A stretch of 64,000 bases of DNA from Paenalkalicoccus suaedae (GTDB taxonomy: Bacteria; Bacillota; Bacilli; Bacillales; Salisediminibacteriaceae): positions 3,534,001-3,598,000 of the forward strand of contig NZ_CP041372.2 of assembly GCF_006965545.2 (NCBI RefSeq). The letters run 5' to 3'. Both the position numbers and the translations under genes were made by a program. Shown here one piece after another: positions 8,591 through 18,281 of the stretch. Under the pieces are notes generated by a model. It was not told where the DNA came from. It did not search any database and worked only from the letters and a program-made list of their open reading frames with translations. The first letter of the stretch is position 1. Each line of letters opens with the position of its first letter.

Positions 8591-9529
8591 CTATCTTGAG
8601 AAGCGATGGTCGCCGATTGTTGTTACTGGTGTTAGGCCGTGCAGGTAAGAGCTACTTGAGATTCTTGGGTTGAAGAAGAATAGTGCGTTGGCTACTTGGT
8701 TTTCGCCAGCTATGGCTCTTCTTGCAGCTTCTATAGATCGTTCACTCGCTGTTACACTATTTATTCTTCCGTTTCCGACAGGAGTGAATTGTCGTGGCTG
8801 ATAGATGACCTCACGAATGCTGTTTGGAAAGCTACTGCTTGCTACGCGATTCATGACGACACTTCCAACAGCAACTTTACCAGACATCGGTTGCCCATTT
8901 GCTTCTAAATGAATTAATCTTGCGAGCAGGTCTACATCTTCATCTACGAAATTTTCGTTCATAAGTGATGGAATGACGATTTTTAACGCTTCGCCAGCAA
9001 ATAGTGACCAGCCGCTTAATCCGTTTCTCTCACGTAACTGTTCGACTGTTACGCCTGTATTCTGAGCAATCGATGTTAATGTTTCTCCACTTTTAATGAC
9101 GTGAAGAGGGACTCGATTGATATGAACATTTCCATCGCGCCATGCTACTTCACTATGCAAAATTTCTGATATGTGGCGAATTGGTAAGTATGTTCGGTTA
9201 TGCCTTACGATCGGTGATACATCCATTGCATGCACAGCATCATTAAGCGTGACTTCGCTTCTGCCAATATACAAGATGATTGTGTCGCCAATAGTCGTTT
9301 CAATTGTTACCTTTTGATTTAATTGGTCCCACTTAACATCCGCATTCATATTTTCTGAAATGAAACGCACAGGTACGTATGTACGATTATTCTCTACAAA
9401 AATTGATTCTTGGAAAGACAGTCTGTCCCCATCAACAATGATATTCGGTTCACTTGCACTTGCTGTAGTTCCGAAAAATAAAAGCGCAAAGGCTAGTAGA
9501 CTAAACTGCAAAAATGTTTTTACTATCAT
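8591..9529 (-). CDS. Secreted spore-type cell-wall hydrolase (copper amine oxidase-like N-domain, LysM, SleB/CwlJ hydrolase)
   Basis: 312 aa exported peptidoglycan hydrolase. Residues 1-26 form a signal peptide ending ASA. About 30-135 contain two copies of the RTYVPVRFISE / RTYLPIRHISE motif of the copper amine oxidase N-terminal-like domain found on Bacillus surface proteins. About 142-186 is a LysM peptidoglycan-binding domain (HVIKSGETLTSIAQNTGVT). The C-terminal part from about 200 is a SleB/CwlJ Hydrolase_2 domain (LARLIHLEANGQPMSGKVAV with the catalytic-type Glu, VVMNRV, FTPVGNG). Likely acts on spore cortex or vegetative wall. The ATG has a poor ribosome site directly before it; AGGGGGG lies about 37 bases upstream, separated by a hairpin (see findings). 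No neighbour gives further context. Confidence 0.88.
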   Translation of the reverse strand: MIVKTFLQFSLLAFALLFFGTTASASEPNIIVDGDRLSFQESIFVENNRTYVPVRFISENMNADVKWDQLNQKVTIETTIGDTIILYIGRSEVTLNDAVHAMDVSPIVRHNRTYLPIRHISEILHSEVAWRDGNVHINRVPLHVIKSGETLTSIAQNTGVTVEQLRERNGLSGWSLFAGEALKIVIPSLMNENFVDEDVDLLARLIHLEANGQPMSGKVAVGSVVMNRVASSSFPNSIREVIYQPRQFTPVGNGRINSVTASERSIEAARRAIAGENQVANALFFFNPRISSSSYLHGLTPVTTIGDHRFSR

Positions 9530-9569
9530 ATACCAGGCAATCTGAGGTACATTGCCTGATTCACCCCCC
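9530..9569 (-). promoter_or_regulatory. Shine-Dalgarno plus hairpin before the hydrolase start
   Basis: On the minus strand AGGGGGGTGAAT is followed by CAGGCAAT-(9 nt)-ATTGCCTG, then GTAT and the ATG. The arms are perfectly complementary. An eight-codon frame (ATG TAC CTC AGA TTG CCT GGT ATA TGA) starts inside the stem, and its TGA overlaps the hydrolase ATG. Whether this is a leader peptide, a structural bypass or an operator is not decided by sequence. Confidence 0.55.
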
Positions 9570-9762
9570 TATTACTTCTTTTAGCTTTTACCATCTTAGT
9601 CGGTAATCTTATAGGAAGCAACGGATGTTACTAAAACGTAATACACTGTAACAAACTATAATATTACTAGGAGTTATTGTCATATTAAGTAAGGCTTATG
9701 ACCTTTAATTCCCTCCCGACTATGGGCATTGTATGGTAAAATTTTCTTTGGAGGTGTTTGAC

Positions 9763-10218
9763 ATGAAAAAGTCTTATGAATCATTGCTTCAGACTGCGGA
9801 GACGGTGGATGGTGTCCTGCAGGAGTCTAACGAGATGGTGCTGACAAAGCCGTATCAGCCTGGTAAGTGGTCGACTCGCGAGATCGTGGGTCACATGCTC
9901 TACTGGGATAAATACATATTAGAGGAGCTTGTGCCTCAGATGACCGAAGGCGCGCAAATGCGTGATTTCCCTAACCATGACACGTTTAACGCTGCGGCGA
10001 TTGGCGCTTTATCTGGCCGAAGCGCGGCGTACATTTTGCGTACGTTTGTTGGGACGCGGAGAGAGCTTGCCTCGGCGCTTGCGGCTGTCGATCAGGATGC
10101 AACGTTTAAAATTGGCAAGAGCACACGTGCTTTTACTGCAGAAAAAATTGCGAGAATCTTCGTCAAACATGACGAGCATCACCTGAAACAAATCCACGCA
10201 GCTATAGAACGAGGATAA
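9763..10218 (+). CDS. DinB-family putative metal-dependent protein
   Basis: 151 aa four-helix DinB/YfiT-like protein. The family's three metal-binding histidines are plausible in GHMLYWD (about 48) and in HDEHHLKQIH near the C-terminus. Many members are thiol transferases or damage-inducible proteins of unknown reaction. The start at 9763 is preceded by GGAGGTG at 9750-9756; an upstream in-frame ATG at 9733 has no ribosome site. Converges with tdk across a shared terminator. Confidence 0.82.
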   Translation: MKKSYESLLQTAETVDGVLQESNEMVLTKPYQPGKWSTREIVGHMLYWDKYILEELVPQMTEGAQMRDFPNHDTFNAAAIGALSGRSAAYILRTFVGTRRELASALAAVDQDATFKIGKSTRAFTAEKIARIFVKHDEHHLKQIHAAIERG

Positions 10219-10220
10219 GC

Positions 10221-10254
10221 AAAAGGCCTCTCCGAGCGTTCGGAGAGGCCTTTC
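10221..10254. terminator. Bidirectional terminator between dinB-like gene and tdk
   Basis: AAAGGCCTCTCCGA / TCGGAGAGGCCTTT with a GCGT loop, flanked by A and T runs, so it can serve both converging genes. Confidence 0.9.
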
Positions 10255-10257
10255 TTA

Positions 10258-10875
10258 TTAGCTACCTTCTATCACTTGCATCTTTGCAATACGCTCTGGT
10301 TTACCAGGGACCTCGTGGCAGTGGCGGCACCTTGGCTCGTAAGACTCCGAAGCTCCGACAAGAATAATCGGATCATCATAAGAAGCTGGTTCTCCATTAA
10401 TAAGTCGTTGCGTACGACTAGCTGGTGATCCACACGATAAGCAAATAGCCTGGAGCTTTGTGACCGATTCTGCTAATGCTAATAGCTGTGGCATATGTCC
10501 GAACGGCTCGCCGCGAAAGTCTTGATCAAGACCTGCAACAATAACACGAATATTATTATCCGCAAGCTCCTGTACGACAGAAACAACAGCTTCGTCAAAG
10601 AACTGTACTTCATCAATCGCAACGACCTGCGTATCTTCCTCTAATAAATCATAAATTTCATTGGCACTTTCAAGTGGCACGGCGTAAACCTTCGAGCCAT
10701 TGTGCGAGACAACCTCCTGTTGACTGTAGCGGTTATCGACCTTCGGCTTAAACACTTGTATCTTCTGTCGACCGAAGCTAGCGCGTCGTACTCGGCGAAT
10801 CAGTTCCTCTGATTTCCCTGAAAACATGCTTCCACAAACAACCTCAAGCCAACCTTCTTTTCTCGTTAAATGCAT
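10258..10875 (-). CDS. tdk: Thymidine kinase
   Basis: Salvages thymidine to dTMP. 205 aa type II kinase with Walker A GSMFSGKS (15-22), the catalytic Glu in AIDEVQFF (86-93), and structural zinc cysteines C145/C148 (CLSC) and C183/C186 (CRHC). The locus tdk-rpmE-rho matches Bacillus order, though here about 1.1 kb of repeats separates tdk from rpmE. Confidence 0.97.
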   Translation of the reverse strand: MHLTRKEGWLEVVCGSMFSGKSEELIRRVRRASFGRQKIQVFKPKVDNRYSQQEVVSHNGSKVYAVPLESANEIYDLLEEDTQVVAIDEVQFFDEAVVSVVQELADNNIRVIVAGLDQDFRGEPFGHMPQLLALAESVTKLQAICLSCGSPASRTQRLINGEPASYDDPIILVGASESYEPRCRHCHEVPGKPERIAKMQVIEGS

Positions 10876-11236
10876 ACTCCGACTCTCCCGTTTTCCATAA
10901 TCACGTATGTACCTACGCGGTAATTTCCTATTCCCTTATTATAGCTTTTTTCGTATTTTAAATCAGCGATTTTGGGTAATTCGCTGAGGAAAGGTCTATA
11001 GTCACACGTTAAAAACACAGACCAAATTATCCTACCACTTCTTTTGTTTGGCGGTCAAGAAGGTTTATCAGACCTCTGGTGTTATGCTTCTACACTGTAG
11101 TTCAAGTGAAGAACCTTCGGTCCCTTTTCGGTCTAGGCTGGCGGCTCCTTTATCTTACATTGGACCAGCTCTACGAGCTTTCAATTACTTAAGTGCAAAC
11201 TAGTTTCGTCCAGTCTTATCTACAACACTGAGTAAG
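10876..11236. other. Intergenic, mostly unrecognised
   Basis: Holds the tdk upstream region, with no convincing promoter seen, and near 11170-11200 family C-like fragments (CTACGAGCTTTC and ACTTAAGTGCAAACTAGTTT). No gene was found. Confidence 0.5.
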
Positions 11237-11402
11237 AGGAGTCAGCTCTATGAACGCCCTACGACATTAGCAGGGTCTGAAGATGAGCCTACTCGTCGGC
11301 AGAGGTCGACTATCGTCTCCCTCTAAACGCCTCCTGCGTGGTCTCATCTCCATCCTATTCCTGCTAATTGTCTTCGGGCATTCTCCGAGTCTGCCTCCTC
11401 TT
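11237..11402 (-). repeat. Family B palindromic element
   Basis: Minus-oriented copy from GAGTCAGCTC to CTGCCTCCTC. Inner arms CATTAGCAGG and CCTGCTAAT are complementary. Confidence 0.85.
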
Positions 11403-11433
11403 GAGCTTCTTTTGGGTAAGATTAATATTGTCG

Positions 11434-11506
11434 AGAAGTGAAGCGAAGCACCAGCGTTTTGAAGAGAAAGTAACACGTTATGAAGAGCAAGTTGCCAGAA
11501 GTGACA
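11434..11506. repeat. Family E phased motifs (AAGTGA/AAGTTG)
   Basis: AAGTGA at 11436, AAGTAA at 11468, AAGTTG at 11489 and AAGTGA at 11499. Spacings of 32, 21 and 10 bp are near whole helical turns. The order GAAGAGCAAGTTGCC then AGAAGTGAC is shared with 41193-41216 and, inverted, with 25183-25207. Confidence 0.6.
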
Positions 11507-11582
11507 AGAAAGCAAAAATACGTAGCCTCACTAACCTAGAAAGGCTCTTCTCTTATGCACTATTTAAATCAAACGCAGAGAT

Positions 11583-11742
11583 GGCAGACCCGAAGGACAT
11601 TCGGAGACAATCCATAGGGGAAAGAGGTCTCCCGGATCCCACAGGAGGCGTTAAGGGTAAGGCGGCAGCCGCACCCTGCCGACGAGGAAGCTCAAAGACC
11701 GGCCCTATGGATGTCGGAGAGTGTCCGCAGGGCTGACAGCTT
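11583..11742 (+). repeat. Family B palindromic element
   Basis: Plus-oriented copy with inner arms ATCCATAGGG and CCCTATGGAT. These differ from the ATTAGTAGG/CCTACTAAT version elsewhere but keep pairing. Confidence 0.85.
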
Positions 11743-11839
11743 GGAGTGCAGATTTAAACGAGTTAGCACTTTAGCAATTGAAGCTCGAATAGCTAAGACA
11801 TTTAGCTAGTCGGCACTTGATTAACATAAAGCATCTACC

Positions 11840-11894
11840 GCTAGCCTGAAACCAGCGGGAAAACCGCCCACTGGTTTCTAACTGCAAGGCTAGC
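11840..11894. repeat. Family F palindrome, copy 3
   Basis: Outer arms GCTAGCC and GGCTAGC, inner arms GAAACCAG and CTGGTTTC. Compare GAGAACAG/CTGTTCTC at 5788-5842. Confidence 0.7.
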
Positions 11895-11956
11895 TCCGAC
11901 TGCAAAGAGCGCAGTCTACGATGCTGTTTGTTAACGAGCTGCTTGCTCGTTAACAT

Positions 11957-11993
11957 AAAAACAGACCTCGGAGACGAAGCTCCGAAGCCTGCT
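11957..11993 (-). terminator. Terminator of rpmE
   Basis: On the minus strand GCAGGCTTCGGAG-CTTCGT-CTCCGAGGTCTG followed by TTTTT, 18 bases after the rpmE stop. Confidence 0.85.
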
Positions 11994-12010
11994 TTAATAG
12001 CACTATGTGA

Positions 12011-12253
12011 TTACATGCCGTACTTCTTCTTGAAGCGATCAACACGTCCACCAGCATCAGCGAATTTCTGCTTACCTGTGTAGAATGGGTGTGAGTCAGA
12101 ACTTACTTCCACTGTTAAAAGTGGGTAAGAGTTTCCGTCTTCCCATTCCACTGTTTCGCTTGAATACAATGTGGAACCGCTCAAGAACATGAAGCCCGTA
12201 CTAGTATCCTTGAATACTACTTTACGGTAATCTGGATGAATTCCTTCTCTCAT
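12011..12253 (-). CDS. rpmE2: Ribosomal protein bL31, type B (zinc-free)
   Basis: 80 aa large-subunit protein. It lacks the CxxC zinc pairs of type A L31 and has the type B sequence ([46 protein letters not shown]). In B. subtilis the copy next to rho is the zinc-binding type A form and the zinc-free copy is elsewhere under Zur control. Here the zinc-free form occupies the rho locus, as in staphylococci. It has its own terminator. Confidence 0.96.
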   Translation of the reverse strand: MREGIHPDYRKVVFKDTSTGFMFLSGSTLYSSETVEWEDGNSYPLLTVEVSSDSHPFYTGKQKFADAGGRVDRFKKKYGM

Positions 12254-12367
12254 GTCTCTTCACTCCTTCCGCCCTGAATCTTTCGAAACAGAGTTCTATC
12301 TGTGCCAATCTTATTCACACATAGACGTAGTATAACAACTGAACCGGGAGAATGCAATACAATCTTT

Positions 12368-13675
12368 TTAGTCAGATGTTTTTTCCGATGTAGATGGTTT
12401 AGATGCCTGTTTCGCACGCGATGCGTTTTTTCCACGCTCAAATGATTTGAAAAGTTCTTCGTTTGTCTCGATCTCACGGACCTTCTTTAAGAAGCGTTCG
12501 ATAAAGTCAGGCTGATCATTAATAGTACGACGGATCGCCCATAGGTTTTCGATTTCCTGCTTAGGAAGCAATAGTTCTTCGCGACGTGTGCTAGAACGAC
12601 GAATATCAATTGCTGGGTAAATACGACGTTCCGCAAGCTTACGATCTAAGTGGAGCTCCATGTTACCCGTTCCTTTAAATTCCTCGTAGATAACGTCATC
12701 CATACGAGAGCCTGTCTCCGTTAGCGCAGTCGCTAAAATGGTTAGGCTGCCACCTTCCTCGATGTTTCTCGCGGCACCAAAAAAGCGCTTTGGACGGTGG
12801 AAACTGGCTGGGTCGATACCACCTGAGAGCGTGCGTCCGCTCGGCGGGATAACGAGGTTGTAGGCACGCGCTAAACGCGTGATGCTGTCCATGAGAACAA
12901 CGACGTCCTTCTTTGCTTCGACTAGGCGCATCGCGCGATCTAGCACAAGCTCGGCTACCTTAATATGATTCTCTGGCACTTCGTCAAAGGTAGAGCTTAC
13001 GACCTCACCCTTAACAGAACGCTCCATGTCCGTTACTTCCTCTGGACGCTCGTCAATTAGAAGCACAATTAGTTCTACGTCAGGGTGATTCGTTGCGATA
13101 CTATTCGCCACTTCTTTTAATAGTAGTGTTTTACCAGCTTTAGGCGGTGCGACGACAAGTCCACGCTGTCCAAAACCAATTGGCGCGATCATATCTAGCA
13201 CACGAGAAGCGACACTCTTTGGAGAGTTCTCAAGCTTCATCTTTTTGTCTGGATAAAGTGGCGTTAGCTGCGGGAAGTGAGGGCGCTCACTTGCGCGCTC
13301 TGGGTCTTCACCATTTACTGCTGCAACTTGAAGTAGTCCATAATAGCGCTCATTTTCTTTTGGCTTTCTTACTTTACCAGAGACGCGGTCGCCGTTACGT
13401 AGCTGAAAGCGGCGAATTTGAGACGCAGAAATATAAATATCCTGTGAGCTTGGTTTATACGTATTTGATCGTAAAAAGCCGAAGCCTTCAGATGGAATGA
13501 TTTCTAGAATACCCTCCATAAACATCAGGTCTTCGTTCTCTGCCTGTTTTTTAAAGATGGCAAAAATAAGTTCTTTTTTGGTCAGCTGGCTGTAGTACTG
13601 GACCTTATGCTCTTTCGCAAGCTGGTACAGCTCCTTTAGCTTCATGCCTTCCATTTCTGTCAGTGTTACTCCCAT
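12368..13675 (-). CDS. rho: Transcription termination factor Rho
   Basis: Hexameric RNA helicase that ends transcription. 435 aa: N-terminal helical and cold-shock RNA-binding domain (SEGFGFLRS about 61-69), Walker A PPKAGKTLLL near 176, Walker B VVVLMDSITRLARAYN, and the ring segment GGIDPASFHRPKRFFGAARN. A basic, serine/threonine-rich tail ends the protein. AAGGTG precedes the ATG. Between rho and glpX lies a leader of about 300 bases. Confidence 0.98.
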   Translation of the reverse strand: MGVTLTEMEGMKLKELYQLAKEHKVQYYSQLTKKELIFAIFKKQAENEDLMFMEGILEIIPSEGFGFLRSNTYKPSSQDIYISASQIRRFQLRNGDRVSGKVRKPKENERYYGLLQVAAVNGEDPERASERPHFPQLTPLYPDKKMKLENSPKSVASRVLDMIAPIGFGQRGLVVAPPKAGKTLLLKEVANSIATNHPDVELIVLLIDERPEEVTDMERSVKGEVVSSTFDEVPENHIKVAELVLDRAMRLVEAKKDVVVLMDSITRLARAYNLVIPPSGRTLSGGIDPASFHRPKRFFGAARNIEEGGSLTILATALTETGSRMDDVIYEEFKGTGNMELHLDRKLAERRIYPAIDIRRSSTRREELLLPKQEIENLWAIRRTINDQPDFIERFLKKVREIETNEELFKSFERGKNASRAKQASKPSTSEKTSD

Positions 13676-13985
13676 TAACTAGCACCTTCTTCAATTCATT
13701 TTTATCGATCATCTATGATTTTCTGAAAATAAGAGTAGGTAGGCTCTTATCCTGTGATTCTTTTGTATATAAAGACAAAAAATAGCCGTCGTTTAGTGGA
13801 TTCGTGATCACTAATGGCGGTTAAAACGTATTCTCTTCACGATTCTTTTGGGTTTTGGATAACTCTTCGGTAGGTTGTAGGTCCGCGCAAAGCGGATGAA
13901 GTCGCTAAAGAAGGATCGTGGAGTAGGTGAAAATCCTCTATTAATCTAATCATAGTCCTGTTTATCTGACAATAGTTTTTTTAAA
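13676..13985 (-). promoter_or_regulatory. Long structured leader upstream of rho
   Basis: About 310 bases between the glpX terminator and the rho start with no gene. On the minus strand CACGATCCTTCTTT pairs imperfectly with AAAGAATCGTG around a TCCGC-TTTGC-GCGGA hairpin. A T-rich run (CTATTTTTTG) follows further down. Rho autoregulates through its leader in several bacteria, so a regulatory leader is likely here; the mechanism is inferred. Confidence 0.4.
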
Positions 13986-14017
13986 AAGGCTACAGCGGAG
14001 CACTTCCTCTGCAGCCT
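13986..14017 (-). terminator. Terminator of glpX
   Basis: On the minus strand AGGCTGCAGAGGA-AGTGC-TCCGCTGTAGCCT followed by TTTTTAAAAAAA. Confidence 0.85.
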
Positions 14018-14043
14018 AGGCTTTCTATCTATTCCCTTTTCAC

Positions 14044-15012
14044 TTAAGTTCTAATCACTAAATCAGGCTTTTTCTCTAAGTGGTGCTTCCCATCAATGAA
14101 TCGCACAGTACCAGACTTCGCGCGCATAACGAGAGATTGCGTCGTTCCAGTTTGCCCTTTGTAACGGACACCTTTTAATAGCTCTCCGTCCGTTACACCT
14201 GTTGCTGCAAAGATCGCATCGTCCCCAGATACAAGATCGTTCATATGGAGAACGCGACGAATGTCTGCTATCCCCATCTTTTTGCAACGTTCAAGCTCTT
14301 CCTCGTTTTGCGGGAGAAGCCTTCCCTGAATTTCGCCACCTAAGCACTTAAGACCAATAGCCGCTAGCACCCCTTCAGGAGCTCCGCCGGATCCAAGTAG
14401 GATATCGACACCTGTATCCTCAAAGGCAGTATTGATCGCCGCTGCCACATCTCCATCTCCTAAGAGCTTAATGCGAGCTCCGGCCGCGCGCACTTCATCA
14501 ATGATTCGCTGATGGCGCTCACGACGAAGAATCGTCACGACAATATCGCCAATATCCTTCCCCTTCGCCTGTGCAACGGCGTGTAGGTTATCACGGATTG
14601 GTGCATCAATGTCAATTTTACCAACGGACTCAGGACCGACAGCAATTTTATCCATGTACATATCAGGAGCGTGCAATAGACAGCCTTTATCCGCCACTCC
14701 TAAAACTGCGAGTGCGTTCCACTCTCCAGCGGCAACAATGTTTGTCCCTTCGAGCGGATCTACTGCAACATCAACGCGTGGGCCAAAGCCGTTCCCTAGA
14801 CGCTCACCAATGTACAGCATTGGCGCCTCGTCCATTTCTCCCTCGCCAATGACGACCGTGCCCTTCATTGGAATCGTATCGAATACATCGCGCATCGCCT
14901 CTGTTGCTGCGTTATCCGCTTCATCCTTCTGACCTCGTCCCATCCATCTAGCTGATGCAAGTGCCGCCGCTTCCGTGACACGCACTAATTCCATTGATAA
15001 ACCTCTCTCCAT
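14044..15012 (-). CDS. glpX: Class II fructose-1,6-bisphosphatase GlpX
   Basis: Gluconeogenic phosphatase converting fructose 1,6-bisphosphate to fructose 6-phosphate, metal-dependent and lithium-sensitive type. 322 aa with the family start [20 protein letters not shown], the metal-site segments GEGEMDEAP and DPLEGTN, and [23 protein letters not shown] at 15012 fits both homology and a GGGGGCGAAGTGAG site. Clustered with fba and tal, other enzymes acting on the same sugar phosphates. Confidence 0.96.
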   Translation of the reverse strand: MERGLSMELVRVTEAAALASARWMGRGQKDEADNAATEAMRDVFDTIPMKGTVVIGEGEMDEAPMLYIGERLGNGFGPRVDVAVDPLEGTNIVAAGEWNALAVLGVADKGCLLHAPDMYMDKIAVGPESVGKIDIDAPIRDNLHAVAQAKGKDIGDIVVTILRRERHQRIIDEVRAAGARIKLLGDGDVAAAINTAFEDTGVDILLGSGGAPEGVLAAIGLKCLGGEIQGRLLPQNEEELERCKKMGIADIRRVLHMNDLVSGDDAIFAATGVTDGELLKGVRYKGQTGTTQSLVMRAKSGTVRFIDGKHHLEKKPDLVIRT

Positions 15013-15075
15013 CTCACTTCGCCCCCTAATGATAGTCAATCATTTGTCTGTACAGAAAAGATGGTGCACATGCGC

Positions 15076-16362
15076 TTACGAATTATTTACTTCTTCAAGC
15101 TCAGCTTCTGTCAATTTCTCACGCCAAATTTTGGCTCCAAGACTCGTAAGCTTCTCTACAATAGACGTATAGCCGCGGTCAATGTGATACACGTCTGTGA
15201 TCTCCGTTACTCCGTCAGCCACCAGTCCCGCTGCAATTAATGCAGCACCAGCACGTAAGTCCGTTGCTCGTACTTTCGCTCCTTGAAGATTGGAGCTACC
15301 GTTAATTAAAGCGGAGCGTCCTTCTACTTTAATAGATGCTCCCATGCGACGAAGCTCGTCAATATGCTTGAATCGCGCATTGTAGATGGTATCCGTAACA
15401 ATACTCGATCCCTCTGATTGCGTTAGTAACGCTGTCATTGGTTGCTGTAGGTCTGTAGCAAAACCAGGATAAACAAGTGTTTTCACATCAATCGGCTTTA
15501 ACTCGCCGTTTTTAGAGATATGAATCCAGTCATCGCCTACTTCAAGCTGCACACCCATTTCACGTAGCTTCGAGCTTAGTGACTCTAAGTGAAGTGGAAT
15601 GACGTTATCCACCGTAACACCCTTCCCCATCGCAGCTGCAAAAATCATGTACGTGCCTGCTTCAATCCGGTCTGGAATAATGGAGTGGCGACATCCATGG
15701 AGCGTGTCCACCCCGTCGATACGAATGACATTCGTTCCGGCTCCCTTAATGCGAGCACCCATACTAGATAGGAGGGTTGCCACATCAATGATTTCCGGCT
15801 CCTTGGCCGCGTTTTCGATAATCGTCTGGCCCTTCGCTTTAACAGCTGCGAGCATAATATTAATCGTCGCGCCAACGCTCACAACGTCCAGATAAATGCG
15901 ATTCCCAATAAGCTCGTCCGCCTGTAGATAAATCGCTCCTTGCTCATTCGTTACCTTCGCACCAAGTGCTTCAAAGCCTTTAATATGCTGATCAATCGGA
16001 CGAGGCCCTAGGTTACAGCCTCCAGGTAAACCAATCACGGCTTTTTTAAACTTTCCAAGCATCGCACCCATGAGATAATAAGAGGCACGTAGCTTTTTTA
16101 CCTTTCCGTTTGGGAGTGGCATCGAAAACATCTTTTCGGGGTGCACGACGAGCGTATCTCCCGATAGCTCGGCCGTACCGCCAATCTCCTCCAGTAAATC
16201 CTTTAAAATTCCTACGTCTGAAATCTCCGGTAAATTATCAATCGTTACCGTTGAATCCGCCATAATTGCTGCAGGAATGAGTGCTACTGCACTGTTTTTT
16301 GCGCCGCTTATTTGAACGGTCCCTTCAAGATCGCGTCCACCATCAATCAAAATTTTATCCAT
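15076..16362 (-). CDS. murZ: UDP-N-acetylglucosamine 1-carboxyvinyltransferase (second paralogue type)
   Basis: Transfers enolpyruvate from PEP to UDP-GlcNAc, the first committed step of peptidoglycan synthesis. 428 aa, normal length. The fosfomycin-target cysteine is C116 in [22 protein letters not shown] is the N-terminal substrate loop. ATG at 16362 is preceded by AAAGGAAGCGG. Location between glpX and tal fits the MurA2/MurZ copy of Bacillus. Confidence 0.95.
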   Translation of the reverse strand: MDKILIDGGRDLEGTVQISGAKNSAVALIPAAIMADSTVTIDNLPEISDVGILKDLLEEIGGTAELSGDTLVVHPEKMFSMPLPNGKVKKLRASYYLMGAMLGKFKKAVIGLPGGCNLGPRPIDQHIKGFEALGAKVTNEQGAIYLQADELIGNRIYLDVVSVGATINIMLAAVKAKGQTIIENAAKEPEIIDVATLLSSMGARIKGAGTNVIRIDGVDTLHGCRHSIIPDRIEAGTYMIFAAAMGKGVTVDNVIPLHLESLSSKLREMGVQLEVGDDWIHISKNGELKPIDVKTLVYPGFATDLQQPMTALLTQSEGSSIVTDTIYNARFKHIDELRRMGASIKVEGRSALINGSSNLQGAKVRATDLRAGAALIAAGLVADGVTEITDVYHIDRGYTSIVEKLTSLGAKIWREKLTEAELEEVNNS

Positions 16363-16399
16363 ACGCCGCTTCCTTTCTACACAAATGCTTGTGCCGAAA

Positions 16400-16422
16400 G
16401 GGAGCGACTGACACTCGCTCCC
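16400..16422 (-). terminator. Hairpin between tal and murZ
   Basis: GGGAGCGA / TCGCTCCC, an 8-bp perfect stem with a 7-base loop in the tal-murZ gap. The following T run is short (TTTC), so it may only partly terminate or may stabilise the upstream RNA. Confidence 0.5.
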
Positions 16423-16441
16423 CCTAGGCATAACCATTTAC

Positions 16442-17092
16442 TTATCCTTTTTGACTCGCTTCATAATCTTGTAAAAACCTCTCGATGCCTGCGTCTGTAA
16501 GTGGGTGTTTAACTAGCTGCTTTAATACACTAAGTGGAGCAGTTGCGATGTCTGCACCATTTAGTGCGGAGTCTGTTACGTGCTGTGGATGTCGAATCGA
16601 TGCGGCAATGATCTGTGTCTCGATCATGTGGCGGTCAAATATTTCTGAAATCGTTGAAATCAATTCTACCCCATTATGCCCTATATCATCAAGTCTTCCT
16701 AAAAATGGGGAGACATATGTAGCGCCAGCTCTTGCTGCAAGCAACGCTTGATTGGCAGAAAAGATGAGGGTGACATTCGTCGTAATATTAAGCTCGCTGA
16801 ACGTCCGAACAGCTTTAAGACCTTCTAATGTCATCGGGACTTTTACCGTGATGTTAGGTGCAATCTCGGCAAGCTTCTTCCCTTCCTCAATCATTCCCGG
16901 TGCATCAAGAGCGATGACCTCTGCGCTAACGGATCCATCTGTAATTACTTGTGTAATTTCTCTTAAACGATCGTGAAAATCTACGCCTTCCTTTGCTACA
17001 AGTGATGGATTTGTCGTTACGCCATCAATAATACCTAGCTCATGCGCCTCTTTAATTTCATTTACGTTCGCTGTATCTACAAAAAATTTCAT
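16442..17092 (-). CDS. tal: Small transaldolase (TalC/Fsa-type)
   Basis: 216 aa class I aldolase of the short transaldolase group, linking glycolysis and the pentose phosphate pathway. The Schiff-base lysine is K84 in [11 protein letters not shown]. The N-terminus [14 protein letters not shown] and GVTTNPSL are typical. Some members act as fructose-6-phosphate aldolases; in Bacillus this locus encodes transaldolase. Confidence 0.95.
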   Translation of the reverse strand: MKFFVDTANVNEIKEAHELGIIDGVTTNPSLVAKEGVDFHDRLREITQVITDGSVSAEVIALDAPGMIEEGKKLAEIAPNITVKVPMTLEGLKAVRTFSELNITTNVTLIFSANQALLAARAGATYVSPFLGRLDDIGHNGVELISTISEIFDRHMIETQIIAASIRHPQHVTDSALNGADIATAPLSVLKQLVKHPLTDAGIERFLQDYEASQKG

Positions 17093-17147
17093 AGATCATG
17101 CCCCTCCAATTCGGAATGATAACGCTTTCTAACTCTATAAAAATGGA

Positions 17148-17174
17148 GTCAGCGCCCCAAAAGGAACGCCGACT
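17148..17174 (-). terminator. Probable terminator of fba
   Basis: On the minus strand GTCGGCG and CGCTGAC pair (one G-U) and ATTTTT follows. Confidence 0.5.
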
Positions 17175-17182
17175 TTGTTAAA

Positions 17183-18046
17183 TTATGCTTGGTTTGAAGA
17201 ACCGAATTCACGCATCTTGCCAATAACCGTTTGCTTAATCGCTTCACGAGCTGGTCCAAGATATTTACGTGGGTCAACCATGTTTGGATCTTCTTCAAGA
17301 GCTTTACGCACTGCAGCTGCAGACGTGATTTGGTTTTCTGTGTTTACGTTAATTTTAGCTGTACCGAAAGAGATAGCTTTCTTGATATCTTTTGTTGGGA
17401 TACCAGTTCCGCCATGAAGCACTAGAGGTACATCCGTTAGTGTAGAGATCTCTTCCATGCGATCAAAACCAAGGTTTGGTTCGCCTTTGTATGGTCCGTG
17501 TACAGATCCTAATGCAGGTGCGAAGCAGTCTACATTTGTCTCACGGATTAGTTGATCACACTCAGAAGGAATTGCGTATGCAGCATCTGCATCGTCAACG
17601 ATTAGGTCATCTTCTTGTCCACCGATACGGCCAAGCTCTGCTTCAACAGATACTCCAAGCGTATGAGCAACTTCAACAACCTTTTTTGTTAGTGCAATGT
17701 TCTCTTCAAGTGGGTAGTGAGAGCCGTCGATCATAACAGATGTGAATCCTGCGTGGATCGCTTCTACACACTTCTCAAAGCTTGAACCGTGGTCTAAGTG
17801 GATCGCAACAGGTACAGTTGTACCGTACTCCTCCATAAGACCTTTTACCATTGCAACAACCGCTTTGAATCCACCCATGTAACGTGCCGCACCCTCAGAT
17901 ACACCAAGGATTACTGGAGACTTTTCCTCTTCAGCAGCTTGTAAAATAGCTTGCGTGAACTCCAAGTTGTTTAGGTTAAACTGACCTACTCCGTAAGATT
18001 TCTCTTTCGCAGTAATAAGCATTTCTTTCATCGATACTAAAGGCAT
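17183..18046 (-). CDS. fbaA: Class II fructose-bisphosphate aldolase
   Basis: Zinc-dependent aldolase of glycolysis and gluconeogenesis. 287 aa starting [10 protein letters not shown]; metal and active-site segments HLDHGSSFE (catalytic D and zinc H), [19 protein letters not shown] and KINVNTENQ are present, and the C-terminus ends [11 protein letters not shown] as in B. subtilis. ATG at 18046 is preceded by GGAGGATTTATC. A separate promoter and a leader of about 165 bases precede it. Confidence 0.97.
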   Translation of the reverse strand: MPLVSMKEMLITAKEKSYGVGQFNLNNLEFTQAILQAAEEEKSPVILGVSEGAARYMGGFKAVVAMVKGLMEEYGTTVPVAIHLDHGSSFEKCVEAIHAGFTSVMIDGSHYPLEENIALTKKVVEVAHTLGVSVEAELGRIGGQEDDLIVDDADAAYAIPSECDQLIRETNVDCFAPALGSVHGPYKGEPNLGFDRMEEISTLTDVPLVLHGGTGIPTKDIKKAISFGTAKINVNTENQITSAAAVRKALEEDPNMVDPRKYLGPAREAIKQTVIGKMREFGSSNQA

Positions 18047-18108
18047 TCGATAAATCCTCCCTTTGATTAAATACGAGCATTCGTCTAACTCCTGCATGCA
18101 TTTACAAA

Positions 18109-18147
18109 CATACAAATAGCGGTGACGTACTCACGACCATTTGTATG
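18109..18147 (-). promoter_or_regulatory. Inverted repeat in the fba leader
   Basis: Perfect 9-bp arms CATACAAAT and ATTTGTATG separated by 21 bases, about 65 bases upstream of fbaA. Could be an operator or an mRNA hairpin. No regulator can be named. Confidence 0.45.
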
Positions 18148-18219
18148 CTTCGGACGTTGCATGATAAAAAGCCATCACCATGCTGGCCATAGCTCTCCTA
18201 CAGGCAGACTCACGAAATC

Positions 18220-18247
18220 ATTATAGCATATTCGACGCATTTTTCAC
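18220..18247 (-). promoter_or_regulatory. Predicted sigma-A promoter of fbaA
   Basis: On the minus strand GTGAAA, 16 bases, then an extended −10 TGCTATAAT, about 170 bases before the fbaA start. Confidence 0.6.
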
Positions 18248-18281
18248 GCCCTGCGCATTAATTAATTTCCTGGAACCGCCT

